Source of the DNA: Streptomyces sp. CBMA29
GTDB taxonomy: Bacteria > Actinomycetota > Actinomycetes > Streptomycetales > Streptomycetaceae
NCBI RefSeq assembly: GCF_014596445.1
Contig: NZ_MECL01000220.1
Location: forward strand, 124,001-188,000
Direction: 5' to 3'
DNA length: 64,000 nt
A model generated the notes under the pieces. That model did not search any database. It was not told where the DNA came from and was given only the letters and a program-made list of their open reading frames with translations. Shown here piece after piece: positions 49,815-60,035 of the stretch. Made by a program: the position numbers and the translations under genes. Positions within the stretch are counted from its first letter, which is position 1; every line of letters begins with the position of its first letter.

Positions 49815-51323
49815 ATGTCCGCTGTGCGTGTGGAATCAGCGGAGTCGTCCGTCAACATGCCGGACGACGGACTCGTCCGCAGGGTCAAAGCCCTTGCCTG
49901 TACCGCACCGATCCAGGCGCTGGAGGCTGTCAAGGGCAGCCTGGGCCGGGTCGATGCGCGCCCCTATCAAATGGTGGAGCTGGCGCTGCACACCATTGAC
50001 CAGGTCGCCATGGCGATGGACTTCAATACTGGTGCGGAACACGACAAGGTGACCGAGCAGGTCAGCCACTTCGCCGCGGTTCAGGCTCCGAAGCAGAGCG
50101 AGGAACAGCACCGCGAGGTGGCTGAGTGGGTTCTGCACAAGCTGATCAACATTGGCACGATCGATCGTGGATTCACTTGGCAGTACGGACGCGTAGACGG
50201 CGAAGGCACCTACGGTCTCTACGACTTCGAGTTCAAACTGCTCGTCGAACACTCGGCGCCCGACGGGCGGGTGTTCCTGCGTGTCACCGACGAAGCGATC
50301 AACGTCCTGGTCGGTGCGCTGGACACCGACGTGGAATCGGCACAGGTCGCGGCCGAACACAAGCTTGAGTACCTCATCAAGCGAAGGCGGCTTGAGGACG
50401 CGAAACTCGCCGCGGAGCAGGCGCGATACCGCACTGTCCAGTACGGGGAGTATTTGCGGCAGTATTTGGAAGCCACCCGGCGCGATGTTCGTACGGTTGA
50501 TTGGGAGCGGGAGGTTCCCGAGCTGCTGGACGAAGCGCTGGAGCACATTGAAGAGCGCTGTCTGCACGAAAACGCAATCCTGTCGAGCATCACCGCGCAC
50601 CGTGACGAGACCCGCGATCCGCGCCGCAAGCAGCAGGCTGCCGAACTGGTGGACATCGTGCGGGACTGCATCCGCAGGCACATGCAGTTGCAGAGCAGAC
50701 TCCAGGGAGCGGGCGCGCTGTTCCGCGCCGAGCAGGACCGTCAGCAGTTCTCCGGGCCGCCTCAGCGGGCGGCGATCGACGTGTTCAACCAGGTGTTGAT
50801 TCCTCTCCTGGGTCTGGGCGTGGGCGCCGCAATGGGCCCGGTGACCGACTTCTTCCGGTGCGGGCTGCCGCCGGTTCCACCAGCGGTGACGTCGCTGGAC
50901 ACGCTGGTGGGGCGGTTGCTGATCACGCGCTCGGACCGCAGCGTGTATGCCGGCGACGTCCCGACGCCTGTTTTGCGGGACGGGGCCGAGCCGCCGCGAT
51001 TCAGCGAGGAGGAGCAGCGCCGCGCGGGCGAATTGCTCGATTTCCCCGCCGACGAATCGCACATGCTCAGTGCTGTGCTCGCCGAAGCCCGTACATATGG
51101 GCCGGCAGTGGAGCGGTTGGTGCTGCATGACGCGGTGCACGCGTTCAGCCCGGCGCTCAGTGAGGCGGTGCTTCGGGGCGATCCGAGCCTGCTGATCGCC
51201 GTCCGCAGCCCGGGGCACATCGACAGTCCTGCGCTCGGCGGCGACGACTTCCTGTTGTCCCGAGTGCGCATTGAAGACGTGGCCGGTGATGACGGTTTCA
51301 GGAATGAGGAGTTCGGCGAGTGA
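49815..51323 (+). CDS. jetA: Wadjet JetA-like kleisin subunit
   Basis: About 502 residues, mostly helical and acidic, with extended charged helices in the middle (KLEYLIKRRRLEDAKLAAEQ) that fit a MukF/kleisin-type bridging subunit. I identify it mainly by position as the first gene of a jetABCD-like operon with an SMC ATPase and a Toprim protein; the sequence itself is less diagnostic. JetA links the JetC heads in the loop-extruding complex that cleaves closed circular plasmid DNA. ATG at 49815 is taken as start (49857 is possible). The stop overlaps the start of jetB (GTGA). Confidence 0.75.
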   Translation: MSAVRVESAESSVNMPDDGLVRRVKALACTAPIQALEAVKGSLGRVDARPYQMVELALHTIDQVAMAMDFNTGAEHDKVTEQVSHFAAVQAPKQSEEQHREVAEWVLHKLINIGTIDRGFTWQYGRVDGEGTYGLYDFEFKLLVEHSAPDGRVFLRVTDEAINVLVGALDTDVESAQVAAEHKLEYLIKRRRLEDAKLAAEQARYRTVQYGEYLRQYLEATRRDVRTVDWEREVPELLDEALEHIEERCLHENAILSSITAHRDETRDPRRKQQAAELVDIVRDCIRRHMQLQSRLQGAGALFRAEQDRQQFSGPPQRAAIDVFNQVLIPLLGLGVGAAMGPVTDFFRCGLPPVPPAVTSLDTLVGRLLITRSDRSVYAGDVPTPVLRDGAEPPRFSEEEQRRAGELLDFPADESHMLSAVLAEARTYGPAVERLVLHDAVHAFSPALSEAVLRGDPSLLIAVRSPGHIDSPALGGDDFLLSRVRIEDVAGDDGFRNEEFGE

Positions 51324-52198
51324 AGTCCGCCTTGAGTATGGATGATGTCGAGGACGCTGCGAAGCTCATCGCTTTCGGCATGCGCCCCAGACAGCGACCC
51401 GCCAAGGACAGGGTCTACCGGGATCTGGTGCGCAGATACCGAGGGGAAGGCGAGTTCCGCGTGCTGGTGGAGCGCACAGCCAAAGGACTCGGTCTGAAGG
51501 TGCTCGGTACGGCGGAGGACATCGGCATGGTGCTTGCCGCAGCGCCGAACTCGGTCTTCGAAACGAAGATGGAGGACTACGTCCGGGTCGCCAAACAGCG
51601 TGGTGAGGGCGAGAAGCTGCTTCACGGCATCATCCATCTCGCTGTTGCTGCACTGGCTTTCCCCCGTCCCGATGACCTGGCGAGTGACAGCTACATCGGT
51701 CGGATCAGCGCGGAAGCCGTGGACAGAGCCGTGCGCGACACCTGCGACCGGTTGCGCGACAAGGCGGATGAAGCAGAGGCCGGCGGCGACACACCCTCCG
51801 GTACGCCGGAACTGGAGAAGGTCTGGAATGCCTATGCCCGTCGGCCGGAAGCGTCGCTGACCAAGGACGGCCGGCTGGCGATGAATTCGACGAAGGGCAT
51901 GATCACGCGGGCGCTGAACTTCCTTACGGAACAAGGCTTCCTGACGGTGGCAGGAGTCGGCGACGACGGTTGGTTCCGCACAACGCCCCGTTACCGACTT
52001 CAGGTCCGTGAGCTGGCCGCTACCAGTGCGTTCGAGGAGTTGCTCAGCCTCGGAGTGGTCCCCATGTCGTCGTCCGGCGTTCTGCACGTCGTATCCCGGT
52101 CCCAAGCCGTTGCGGACGCGGTGGAAGGCAGGACGGAAGGAGCAGGAACGGACACACCGGAATCGGAGACGGTGGACGAGAGGCTGTCCGATGTATGA
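51320..52198 (+). CDS. jetB: Wadjet JetB-like (MukE-type) subunit
   Basis: 292 residues, helical with a winged-helix-like tail (MITRALNFLTEQGFLTVAGV, DGWFRTTPRYRLQVREL). Size, character and location between the kleisin and SMC genes fit JetB (MukE/DUF4194-like), which binds the kleisin and DNA. Starts with GTG overlapping the jetA stop by four bases and ends overlapping the jetC start by eight, so the operon is tightly coupled. Identification is from context plus fold-like features rather than a signature motif. Confidence 0.75.
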   Translation: MKSALSMDDVEDAAKLIAFGMRPRQRPAKDRVYRDLVRRYRGEGEFRVLVERTAKGLGLKVLGTAEDIGMVLAAAPNSVFETKMEDYVRVAKQRGEGEKLLHGIIHLAVAALAFPRPDDLASDSYIGRISAEAVDRAVRDTCDRLRDKADEAEAGGDTPSGTPELEKVWNAYARRPEASLTKDGRLAMNSTKGMITRALNFLTEQGFLTVAGVGDDGWFRTTPRYRLQVRELAATSAFEELLSLGVVPMSSSGVLHVVSRSQAVADAVEGRTEGAGTDTPESETVDERLSDV

Positions 52199-55100
52199 AT
52201 TGTCCCGGGCGCTGTTGCGAAGTGTCGGCCCTGACTCCGCGCGGTACGAGAATGTACTGCTCGACTTCAGCGGTGTCGGTCCTCCGGTGGTCACCGGGAA
52301 TCAGGGCGACATCTTCGACACTGAGGAACGGCCTCGCCGCCCTGCATCAGCGAGTGTGCTCTATTTGGAGAACGGCGGAGGCAAGTCTGTACTGATCAAG
52401 CTCATCTTCTCGGTCGTGCTTCCAGGGCGACGGCAGGTGGTGGGCACGCGTAACACGCACGCGCTCGACGGTTTCGTGCTGCCAGAGGACGTCTCGCACG
52501 TAGTGCTCGAGTGGACCCACGCGCGCAGCGGCAAGCGGCTCGTGACGGGGAAAGTCAGTCAGTGGAAGGACAGGCGGACCGCGGACGAATCGTCCTTGTC
52601 CGAGCGGTGGTACCACTTCCGACCCGGGCGGACCCTCGATCTGGAGAGCCTGCCCGTCGAGGCGGAGGGGAAATATCTCAGTCTTGCTCAGTACTGCGAG
52701 GAGTTGAGACTTGCTCAGGAAGCGGAACCAGCCCTGGGCTATCGGCTGTTCCAGCTCAAAGGGGAGTGGACCGACCGGCTCAGCGCACTCGGCCTCGACC
52801 CCGAACTCTTCCGCTACCAAAGGGCGATGAACAACGACGAGGGTGAAGCCGCCGACGCGTTCTCGCTGGGCAGTGACGCCGCCTTCGTCAGTTTTCTTCT
52901 CAGCGCGGTGCTTCCGTTGGGACCGGCCCATGATCTGGCCGAGGTGGTTGCCACGTACGCGACGAAACTGGCCGATCGCGGCGGCATGGAGTTGGAGAAG
53001 AATTTCGTCGAAGGGGCATTGGAGGCTCTGGCTCCACTGGTCCAGGCCCGCGAGGCACGCACTGCGGCCGATGAAGGGCTGGTGGAGGCACGCACGGTTC
53101 TCGGCCGATTCATCCAGCAGGTACAGACGCGCGCGGCGCAGGAGAAGGACGGATTGGTACGCCGCGACGAGGAGGCCGTCCGTCTCAAGGACGAGGTTCG
53201 CAGGGCGGAGGTTTCGCACGGGCGCGCTACGGCAGTTGCACTCGAACTGCGCAGATTGGTGGCGGAGTTGTGCTTGGGGGAGGCGCAGGAACAGCACGCG
53301 CGAGCCGACCGGGAATGGGCTGCGGCTGTCGAGGTGAGCAAGGGCTGGCAGGCCGTTCCCGCCGTACTTCGTGATCTTGAGGCAGCGAGTACAGTGAGTC
53401 GGCTCCGGAGGCGCGTAGGCGAGACCGAAGAAGCCGCTCGACCGGCCCTCGTGGCCAGGGATCAGGCCGCGCACATCCTCGCGCAGGCGTTGAACGCCAT
53501 GGTGTGCAGGCTGGCCGCGGAAGCCAGCGATGCCGAAACACGGGCGGTCGAGTACAGCGATCAGGCGGACGCTGCTCAGAATGAGCACGACTCAGCGGTC
53601 GCTGTGGCCGCGGAACAGGAGGCGAAGGCCGGATCCGTGGACGAGCGGATCGCCGAAGTCTTGGCCGAGATCGCCGCGGCGGTACGGGACGGACTTGTCC
53701 CTGACGGCATGGCTGTCGCGGACGCCGGGACCCTTGCCGAATCCGAGGCCCGGCTGAACAAGGAACGCACGGGTGACCTCGAACTGGGCGTCGAACGCCT
53801 GGAGGGCGAGTATCGACAGGCATGCCGGCAGCACGAGGCAGCGCAGAGCGACCTGTCCGAGGCCGTGCACGCGTATGACATCGCCTGCCGCGAACACAAG
53901 GCGATGGACACCGGTATGCGCGATCTCGCGGCGGATCTGCGGTTCGCCGGCGTCTACGGCGGCGAGCTCTCCGACCTGGACATCGAAGCAGCGGCACTGA
54001 CCGATCGACTCGCGCAGGCGCAGGAAGACGCGGAGTCGGTCCGGCTCGACGTACGAATCACCGCAGCGGGCGACGACCGGGCACTGACATCGCTGGAGGT
54101 CACAGATCTGCTGCCGCCGTCGCTCGAGGCAGCCAGGGTCTGTGAGTCGCTGAACGCCGGCGGGGTGCCGTCATGCACCGGCTGGGAGTACCTGGCCTCG
54201 ATACCCGGTGTGGAGCGCCGCGAGGAACTCGTCCGCCGATTTCCTCAGTTGGCCACAGGCGTGCTGGTGAACGAGGCGGACCACGTGGAACGCGCTGTCG
54301 AGATCCTGGCTTCGGAGGGCGACTCGCCGACAGGCTTCGTCGCGCTGGGCACGACGAGTGCGCTGATGGGCGGAGGCGGTCTTCCGCCCGGCGCCGCCTT
54401 CGTCGTTCCGCCCCATCTCGCGCTGTATGACGAGAGAGCGGGACAACGCGAGCGGTTCGAGCTGGACCGCCGCCGTCACGAGCACCAGCGGCGCCTGGCC
54501 GAACTGGACGAGACGTTGCGCACGTATGCGGGGTTCATCGCTCGGCTCACCCAATGGCGAAAGGAGTGCCCTCCCGGCCGGCTGGTGGAACTGAAGGACG
54601 CGATGGACACCAAGGAGGAGTCGGCGCGGACGGTCCGGGAGACGGCAGGCGCCGTGGCGCGGACACGGGATGGGCTGTCCGCCCGGCTGAGGGCGGCGCG
54701 CGAGGAGATTCCTCCGCTGCGCGACGCCCAGATCGAACTGGACAGTCGCGCCGGAGCACTCAGAACACTTCTCCTCCGTGAGCAGCGAACCTTCGACTGG
54801 CGGACGGAGGCGCTGCGGGCCCGCGCTACCGCACACGAGTATCGGGAAGCCGCCGCGGCGGCCCGCACGGCAGCCGAGAACAATCGGCTGGTGGCGGCCG
54901 ATGCCCGTCGCCGTGCCGACGCCCTCCGGGCTACGGCGGACCGGGCATCCGTAGAACTGGCGGAGCTTCCGGGACAGGACACGTCCGACGCCGACACGAC
55001 TGTCGGCCGGACACCCGAGCAACCGCTGGAAGTGCTGCGTCATGCCTACCGCACAGCCGTCGACGAATACACCCTGGTCGCGGTCGGCGCGGACCTGCTC

Positions 55101-56654
55101 GCCGACCTCCGGCAGGCTGAGCGGGAGGCGGCGGCGGCGGCGACGGGACTCACCTCGTTCACCGAGACAGAACTCGTCACGGCTCGCATGCTGTTGGACG
55201 GCCCGAGCGGTGCCGACGCGGCCTCACGGAACGCCGGCCGACTCCGTGCCGAGCGGGAGACCGCTGTCCTGCGTGAACGGCTCGACGATCTCCGTGCGGA
55301 AGTACACCGTCATCGGACCGCGTTGGATGGCTACGCCGTGCCGTCGTCCGAGGCACCTGTCGAGCTGAAGCCATTCGGGCGTCCTCGGGACGTGCCACAC
55401 GGAGAAAGGCTCATCGTGGCCGCGGAGCAGTCCCGCGACGAAGCCGTGTCCATCACCGCCGAACTGAGCCGGCATTTGGACGAGGCCGTGCAGGCCCAGA
55501 CGGATGCCCGGCAGTCGACACGCGCCTTCAAGCTGCTGGTCGATGTGTTCGGTGAGCCCGCCGCGGAGCTCGCCGACGAGTCCGGGACGACGCAGCCGTA
55601 CATGGGCGACGCTGCGGGAGCCCGAGAGCGGCACGATCTGTTCCGTGGCGTGTACCTCGTGGCTCAGCAGGCCGTGACGGCGGCCGAGGCGGACGAGCGA
55701 GCCTGTGCCGACCGGCTCGCCGCCCATGCGGGAGATATCCGATTCGAGGAACTCCAGTCACCCGGCCGCCGGATCATGATCATGACTGAGCGTGCGCTGC
55801 TGCCCGCTCGTGCTGCAGCATGGGCGGACGACCTCCGGCCCAGGCTTCGGACCCTTGAGATCGACCTGGAGTCCATCGGCCGGCACCGCGAGCAGATCGT
55901 CCGACAGTTGGCACAGCAGGTGCGCGAGGCGCTGCGCACGCTCAAACGGGCCCAGCGCCTGTCCCGGCTGCCCGAGGGTCTAGGGAACTGGTCGGGTCAG
56001 CAGTTCCTGCAGATCGGCTTCGCCGATATCACTGATGAAGTGATGCACGACCGGCTGGGCCAGGTCATCGACGACGCGGCCTCGGAGGCACAGGACAAGC
56101 AGAGCAGGCGCGATGCCCGCCAACTCGTACTGAGAGGCGTCGAAGCGGCGGCGGCGCCCAAGGGTTTCCAGGTCACCGTCCTCAAGCCCGACGCGGTCCT
56201 TGCGGTGCAGCGGGTGAGAGTGGCGCAGACCAAGGACATCTTCTCGGGAGGCCAGATCCTCACCGCGGCCATCGTCCTGTACTGCACGATGGCCGCGCTC
56301 CGTGCCAACGACCGCGGCCGAGTCGGACACCAGCACTCCGGAGTACTCTTCCTCGACAACCCGATCGGCCGCGCCTCGGCCCTATACTTGTTGCGCCTTC
56401 AGCAATCCGTCGCCAAGGCGCTCGGTGTCCAGCTGATCTATACGACAGGCCTGTACGACAAGCCGGCGCTGGATGTCTTTCCCCTCGTCATCAGGATGCG
56501 CAACGATGCCGATCTCAGGGCCCGGCGGCGCTATCTCTCCGTCGTCGACCGCCGCCTCGCGAGCCATCTTGAATCCCTCGCTGAGGGGCCGGGAGGCGCC
56601 GTCACTGCGGCCAGGTACTTCTCCCTTTCGTCGGACGAAGCCGCCGCCGGATGA
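52191..56654 (+). CDS. jetC: Wadjet JetC-like SMC ATPase
   Basis: 1,487 residues. The N-terminal head has a Walker A ENGGGKS at 60-66; the C-terminal head has the ABC signature FSGGQ at about 1348 and Walker B GVLFLDNPIG at about 1383, followed by the D-loop region. Between them lie two long coiled-coil arms (for example 270-600 and 870-1300) rich in Ala, Glu and Arg around a hinge-like globular region at about 630-780. This is the MukB/JetC layout. It powers DNA loop extrusion to sense small circles. The start at 52191 overlaps jetB by 8 bp; a longer upstream frame is not needed. ATGA overlap with jetD at the end. Confidence 0.9.
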   Translation: MYELSRALLRSVGPDSARYENVLLDFSGVGPPVVTGNQGDIFDTEERPRRPASASVLYLENGGGKSVLIKLIFSVVLPGRRQVVGTRNTHALDGFVLPEDVSHVVLEWTHARSGKRLVTGKVSQWKDRRTADESSLSERWYHFRPGRTLDLESLPVEAEGKYLSLAQYCEELRLAQEAEPALGYRLFQLKGEWTDRLSALGLDPELFRYQRAMNNDEGEAADAFSLGSDAAFVSFLLSAVLPLGPAHDLAEVVATYATKLADRGGMELEKNFVEGALEALAPLVQAREARTAADEGLVEARTVLGRFIQQVQTRAAQEKDGLVRRDEEAVRLKDEVRRAEVSHGRATAVALELRRLVAELCLGEAQEQHARADREWAAAVEVSKGWQAVPAVLRDLEAASTVSRLRRRVGETEEAARPALVARDQAAHILAQALNAMVCRLAAEASDAETRAVEYSDQADAAQNEHDSAVAVAAEQEAKAGSVDERIAEVLAEIAAAVRDGLVPDGMAVADAGTLAESEARLNKERTGDLELGVERLEGEYRQACRQHEAAQSDLSEAVHAYDIACREHKAMDTGMRDLAADLRFAGVYGGELSDLDIEAAALTDRLAQAQEDAESVRLDVRITAAGDDRALTSLEVTDLLPPSLEAARVCESLNAGGVPSCTGWEYLASIPGVERREELVRRFPQLATGVLVNEADHVERAVEILASEGDSPTGFVALGTTSALMGGGGLPPGAAFVVPPHLALYDERAGQRERFELDRRRHEHQRRLAELDETLRTYAGFIARLTQWRKECPPGRLVELKDAMDTKEESARTVRETAGAVARTRDGLSARLRAAREEIPPLRDAQIELDSRAGALRTLLLREQRTFDWRTEALRARATAHEYREAAAAARTAAENNRLVAADARRRADALRATADRASVELAELPGQDTSDADTTVGRTPEQPLEVLRHAYRTAVDEYTLVAVGADLLADLRQAEREAAAAATGLTSFTETELVTARMLLDGPSGADAASRNAGRLRAERETAVLRERLDDLRAEVHRHRTALDGYAVPSSEAPVELKPFGRPRDVPHGERLIVAAEQSRDEAVSITAELSRHLDEAVQAQTDARQSTRAFKLLVDVFGEPAAELADESGTTQPYMGDAAGARERHDLFRGVYLVAQQAVTAAEADERACADRLAAHAGDIRFEELQSPGRRIMIMTERALLPARAAAWADDLRPRLRTLEIDLESIGRHREQIVRQLAQQVREALRTLKRAQRLSRLPEGLGNWSGQQFLQIGFADITDEVMHDRLGQVIDDAASEAQDKQSRRDARQLVLRGVEAAAAPKGFQVTVLKPDAVLAVQRVRVAQTKDIFSGGQILTAAIVLYCTMAALRANDRGRVGHQHSGVLFLDNPIGRASALYLLRLQQSVAKALGVQLIYTTGLYDKPALDVFPLVIRMRNDADLRARRRYLSVVDRRLASHLESLAEGPGGAVTAARYFSLSSDEAAAG

Positions 56655-57826
56655 GGCCGACCGTGCACCGGATTCCCGACGCGCTCCTGGCGCGCCTGCG
56701 TCAACGGGCCGAAGCCAAACACTGGAACGGTCATACGGAGAAGCGGATCGGCCGGACCGACGTGCTCGCGGACTTCCGTACTGTCTATACGGCTGGTCCG
56801 GACAGCGACCCCGAGGACGTCATCCTCGGCCGGTGTCTGGCCACTCTCGTGTCAGCCGGCCACATCAGGCTGATGAGAGGCAAGCGCGCCGACGGCGAAC
56901 TTCTGCCACCGGGGATTCACCTTCTTCCGATCGGCCCCGCGCCCGCGAAGGACGTTCGGCGGGGCGAGCTTCTGCACCCTGACCTGTACCCGCTCGTGAG
57001 GGACCGGCCCCGTGTCACGGAGACCCAGCGGGTCGCCTACCGGGCGATCAGCAACTGGCTGCACTCGTTGCCCGGCCCCGCGGATTCAGTGCTCAACGTT
57101 CCGTTGCGCGAACGGGCCTTTGAGATCTTCGGTAAAAGAGAGTATGTCTCATTCTTTCCGGAGCCGGAGAAATGCCTGGACTACGGCGGTTTCGGGGGGC
57201 CGCTCTTCAGTGACCCCGCGAAGCTCTACCGCCTCATCCGGGCTTTCCCGACGAACCCGCCACTTCTCAACGCGCTCTTCACCCAAGGCCGTATTCGTGA
57301 CCGGTGCACGTCGTTCAGCGGGGGCGACGTTCTTCTCGTGGTCGAGAACTCCGCCACCTACACGTCCCTGGTGATGCGGTTGCAGGAGGTTGAACACCGC
57401 ATCGGATGCGTGGCCTGGGGCGTTGGCTGGTCATTCAGATCTTCCGTGCTGAGCATCAGGACCCATCACAACGCAAACGGTCATGAGAGACGCCGAGAAC
57501 TCCGAGAGATCCGGTACTTCGGAGACCTCGACGCCAGTGGGCTGACCATCCCGGCCAAGGCGTCGGCCGCGGCCGTGGAGGTGCAACTCCCTCCCGTACT
57601 GCCGACGCCCGTCCTCTACCGCGAGCTGATCAGGCTGGGGACGCCGTTGCCCGGCAGGGAGAGCACCGAGCAAGATGACGCGGAAATCATGGCGAGTTGG
57701 CTGAACGACAGCCGCTCCTTCAGTCATGTCGTCGACACACTCGTGAAAGGCGAGAGGTGGGCGCAGGAGGCCATCGGTCTGAGTCATCTGACCACCAACG
57801 ACGAGTGGCTGGCGGACATGCAGTGA
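56651..57826 (+). CDS. jetD: Wadjet JetD-like Toprim nuclease
   Basis: 391 residues with an N-terminal winged-helix/arm region and a C-terminal Toprim domain: the conserved Glu in LLVVENSATYTSLV near 230 and the DxD in RYFGDLDASGLTI near 291. JetD is the nuclease that cuts plasmid DNA once the SMC complex has stalled. The metal ligands are intact, so activity is expected. Starts at ATG 56651, overlapping jetC by four bases; its stop overlaps the start of the following STAND/TPR gene, which is unusual for Wadjet operons. Confidence 0.88.
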   Translation: MRPTVHRIPDALLARLRQRAEAKHWNGHTEKRIGRTDVLADFRTVYTAGPDSDPEDVILGRCLATLVSAGHIRLMRGKRADGELLPPGIHLLPIGPAPAKDVRRGELLHPDLYPLVRDRPRVTETQRVAYRAISNWLHSLPGPADSVLNVPLRERAFEIFGKREYVSFFPEPEKCLDYGGFGGPLFSDPAKLYRLIRAFPTNPPLLNALFTQGRIRDRCTSFSGGDVLLVVENSATYTSLVMRLQEVEHRIGCVAWGVGWSFRSSVLSIRTHHNANGHERRRELREIRYFGDLDASGLTIPAKASAAAVEVQLPPVLPTPVLYRELIRLGTPLPGRESTEQDDAEIMASWLNDSRSFSHVVDTLVKGERWAQEAIGLSHLTTNDEWLADMQ

Positions 57827-59814
57827 AGACCGGGAGCGCAGGGCGCGCGCATTCACCCTTATCGGATTTGCCGCCGACGCCGGTGAGCCTCCGGCGGGAG
57901 CCCGGTGGCCTGCCGAGCCGCAATCCGCGCTTCTGGGGAAGGGATTTTCTTCTTGGCACACTCGACGACTGCATCCGGCGCAGCGAGAGCCGGACGGTGA
58001 CGGCTCTGATCGGACCGATAGGTACAGGCAAGAGACAGGTCGTCGCGGAGTACATACACCGGACGACCGGGCGGTTCGGTCGTGTGAAATGGGTTCGTCC
58101 CCAGGAGACAATGGGTGAAGAGGCCGAGTCTGCCGAAGCGCTGAGTCCACGGACCGGTCCCGCCGCCGACCTTCCGCCGCTCGTCGTGATCGCCGGAGCA
58201 CACGGGTGGGCCGACGTGGAACCGCACCTGCCCCTCGGCCCCGCTCATGTACTCATCACCTCAACCGCTCCGGCGGCGGAGTGGACTCCGTGGGCGGCGG
58301 TGCTGCCGGTCGGCCCGTGGGAGCGGTCGGAGTCCGTCGGTTTTCTGAGCAGGAACGTGCCCACGCTCACGTCCGACGATGCCGGTCAGCTGGCAGCAGT
58401 CCTGGGCGATCTGCCGCTCGCGCTTGCGTATGCTGAGATCTGGCTCAATCGTGGCCGCTCGGCAAGCAGTTTCCTTGCCATGCTGCGCAGCCGTCCCGCC
58501 GAAGTGCTGGGGAGCGCCGGGCCAGACGGCTACTCCTCTTCCCTCGCTTCCAGGATCGCGGAGGCCCGCGATTCGCTCGCTGCAGGCGACGACTGGCCGG
58601 CCCGGCTGCTGGATGCCTCCGCTTTGCTCGGGCCCTCTCCGATGCCGGTCAGCTCCCTGAACCCGGGCGTTCTCTTCGGGCCGTCCGAGGACACCTTGAG
58701 CACCGAACTTCTGCTGCGGGGAACTCAGTTGATCAAGGCTTTTCCCTCGGTCGGGAAGAGCGGGCTGGCCTCGCTCACTTGCGGCATGTTGAGCGTGACC
58801 CCGGTCTACTGCGCCGTGGTACGTGGTCTGCTGACGTCCGACCCGACTGCCTCCGCCCACGCGACCCGCTGGGCGGAGGTACTGCTGGTGGCCCTGAGGC
58901 CATGTCCTCCAGGTCGGGACGGGTGGGATGCCAGGGACGAGTGGAGACAGGTATCTCCCCAGTTCATGGCCTACGACCCACTTGATGTCGGCACGCGGGA
59001 GGGACTTGTCGTGCTGGCCGCGGCCTATGACCACATGCTTGATATGGGCCGATGGCGCGATGTCCTGCACAAACTTGAATCCTTGCGCCTCCGCGGACGA
59101 CACCTGCTCCCGGAGAATCACGCGGTCACGCTACGAGTCGGCAGTGTGCTGGTGCGCGCGTACGACTGTGCACAGCGTTACTCGGACGCGAGTGCATTGG
59201 GTGCCGAGATGCTGGCCGACGCGACCTCTGCATGGGGGACGCGGGACCTCGACACTCTGAAGTGCGCGTCTGCCCTCATCGTCCCTTTGGGCGCGTCCGG
59301 AAATCCACTGCGGGCGGTGGAACGAGCCACGGTAACCATGGCGGCGCAACGAGATCTGCTTGGCTCCAGCCACCCGGAGACGCTGCTCACCCTCAGCCGG
59401 TTGGCTGTTGTGGAGCTCATGGCAGGAAACTGGCAGAACTCAGCGACCGTCGGGGAGACTGCCCTATCGGAACAGCAACGCGTGCTCGGCGATACCCACC
59501 CGGATGTCCTGGCGACCGCCTACTGGCTTGCCTGCGCTTACGCCGAGTCGGGGGTTTACGCAAGGAAGGCACTGGATCTTTTCTTCGCCACCCATCAAGC
59601 ACAACGCAAGGCCCTCGGCGACAGCCATCCCGCGACGATCCGCACGGCAGCAGGGTTCGTCCTCCAGGACCTCGATGTGTACAACGCATGTCACGATATT
59701 GAATTTTGCCGTCGGACGCTGGATTTATTGAGGAGGGAGTTCGGAGCGGAAGATAAATATGTCTACCGTATCGACCGCGCCTGCCGGAGGGCCGGGGTGA
59801 AGATCGTGCCGTGA
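57823..59814 (+). CDS. STAND-type NTPase with TPR repeats, fifth gene of the Wadjet operon
   Basis: About 663 residues. P-loop GPIGTGKR near 63-70, a weak Walker B region (LVVIAGAHGW, no acidic pair), VLITSTAP as the sensor-like strand and GDLPLAL near 195, which together give the NB-ARC/STAND order. The C-terminal half has TPR repeats of the TPR_10/12 type found in FxsT-like actinobacterial proteins (LLGSSHPETLLTLSRLAVVE, VLGDTHPDVLATAYWLACAY, ALGDSHPATIRTAAGFVL). The GTG start overlaps the jetD stop (GTGA), so it is co-translated with the Wadjet genes. STAND proteins act as ligand-gated switches; here it lacks an obvious effector domain and may sense or regulate the Wadjet complex (inference). 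Confidence 0.78.
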   Translation: MKTGSAGRAHSPLSDLPPTPVSLRREPGGLPSRNPRFWGRDFLLGTLDDCIRRSESRTVTALIGPIGTGKRQVVAEYIHRTTGRFGRVKWVRPQETMGEEAESAEALSPRTGPAADLPPLVVIAGAHGWADVEPHLPLGPAHVLITSTAPAAEWTPWAAVLPVGPWERSESVGFLSRNVPTLTSDDAGQLAAVLGDLPLALAYAEIWLNRGRSASSFLAMLRSRPAEVLGSAGPDGYSSSLASRIAEARDSLAAGDDWPARLLDASALLGPSPMPVSSLNPGVLFGPSEDTLSTELLLRGTQLIKAFPSVGKSGLASLTCGMLSVTPVYCAVVRGLLTSDPTASAHATRWAEVLLVALRPCPPGRDGWDARDEWRQVSPQFMAYDPLDVGTREGLVVLAAAYDHMLDMGRWRDVLHKLESLRLRGRHLLPENHAVTLRVGSVLVRAYDCAQRYSDASALGAEMLADATSAWGTRDLDTLKCASALIVPLGASGNPLRAVERATVTMAAQRDLLGSSHPETLLTLSRLAVVELMAGNWQNSATVGETALSEQQRVLGDTHPDVLATAYWLACAYAESGVYARKALDLFFATHQAQRKALGDSHPATIRTAAGFVLQDLDVYNACHDIEFCRRTLDLLRREFGAEDKYVYRIDRACRRAGVKIVP

Positions 59815-59977
59815 CACATTTCCGCGGGCCGGGCGATCCGGCCGCAGACGCTAAAAACCCGGTATGGAAGTTCCCTCTCAGCGGGGGCGAGTGAGACGAC
59901 CTTCCGTGTCCAGTCAGCCCGTGGTGCCCGCCGCCAGCGGACCGTTGTGTCCTCGCCTGCTAGCTGGTCCGGAAAAG

Positions 59978-60010
59978 TAAAATCCCCAAGTCCGTGACCT
60001 GGGGATTTTA
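59978..60010 (-). terminator. tRNA-Gly-type terminator hairpin (copy 5), separated from its tRNA fragment by an IS
   Basis: Inverted repeat TAAAATCCCCAAGTC / GACCTGGGGATTTTA with loop CGT. Compared with copies 2 and 4 the arms are partly changed, with compensating changes on both sides. The IS5-family element now lies between it and the tRNA fragment at 60873. Confidence 0.75.
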
Positions 60011-60035
60011 CTAACAGGTCATCTCATTTGGTTCG

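Noticed and set aside
50762..52294. Minus-strand open frame across jetA/jetB
   Set aside because: Overlaps three translationally coupled plus-strand genes; no ribosome-binding site or motif.
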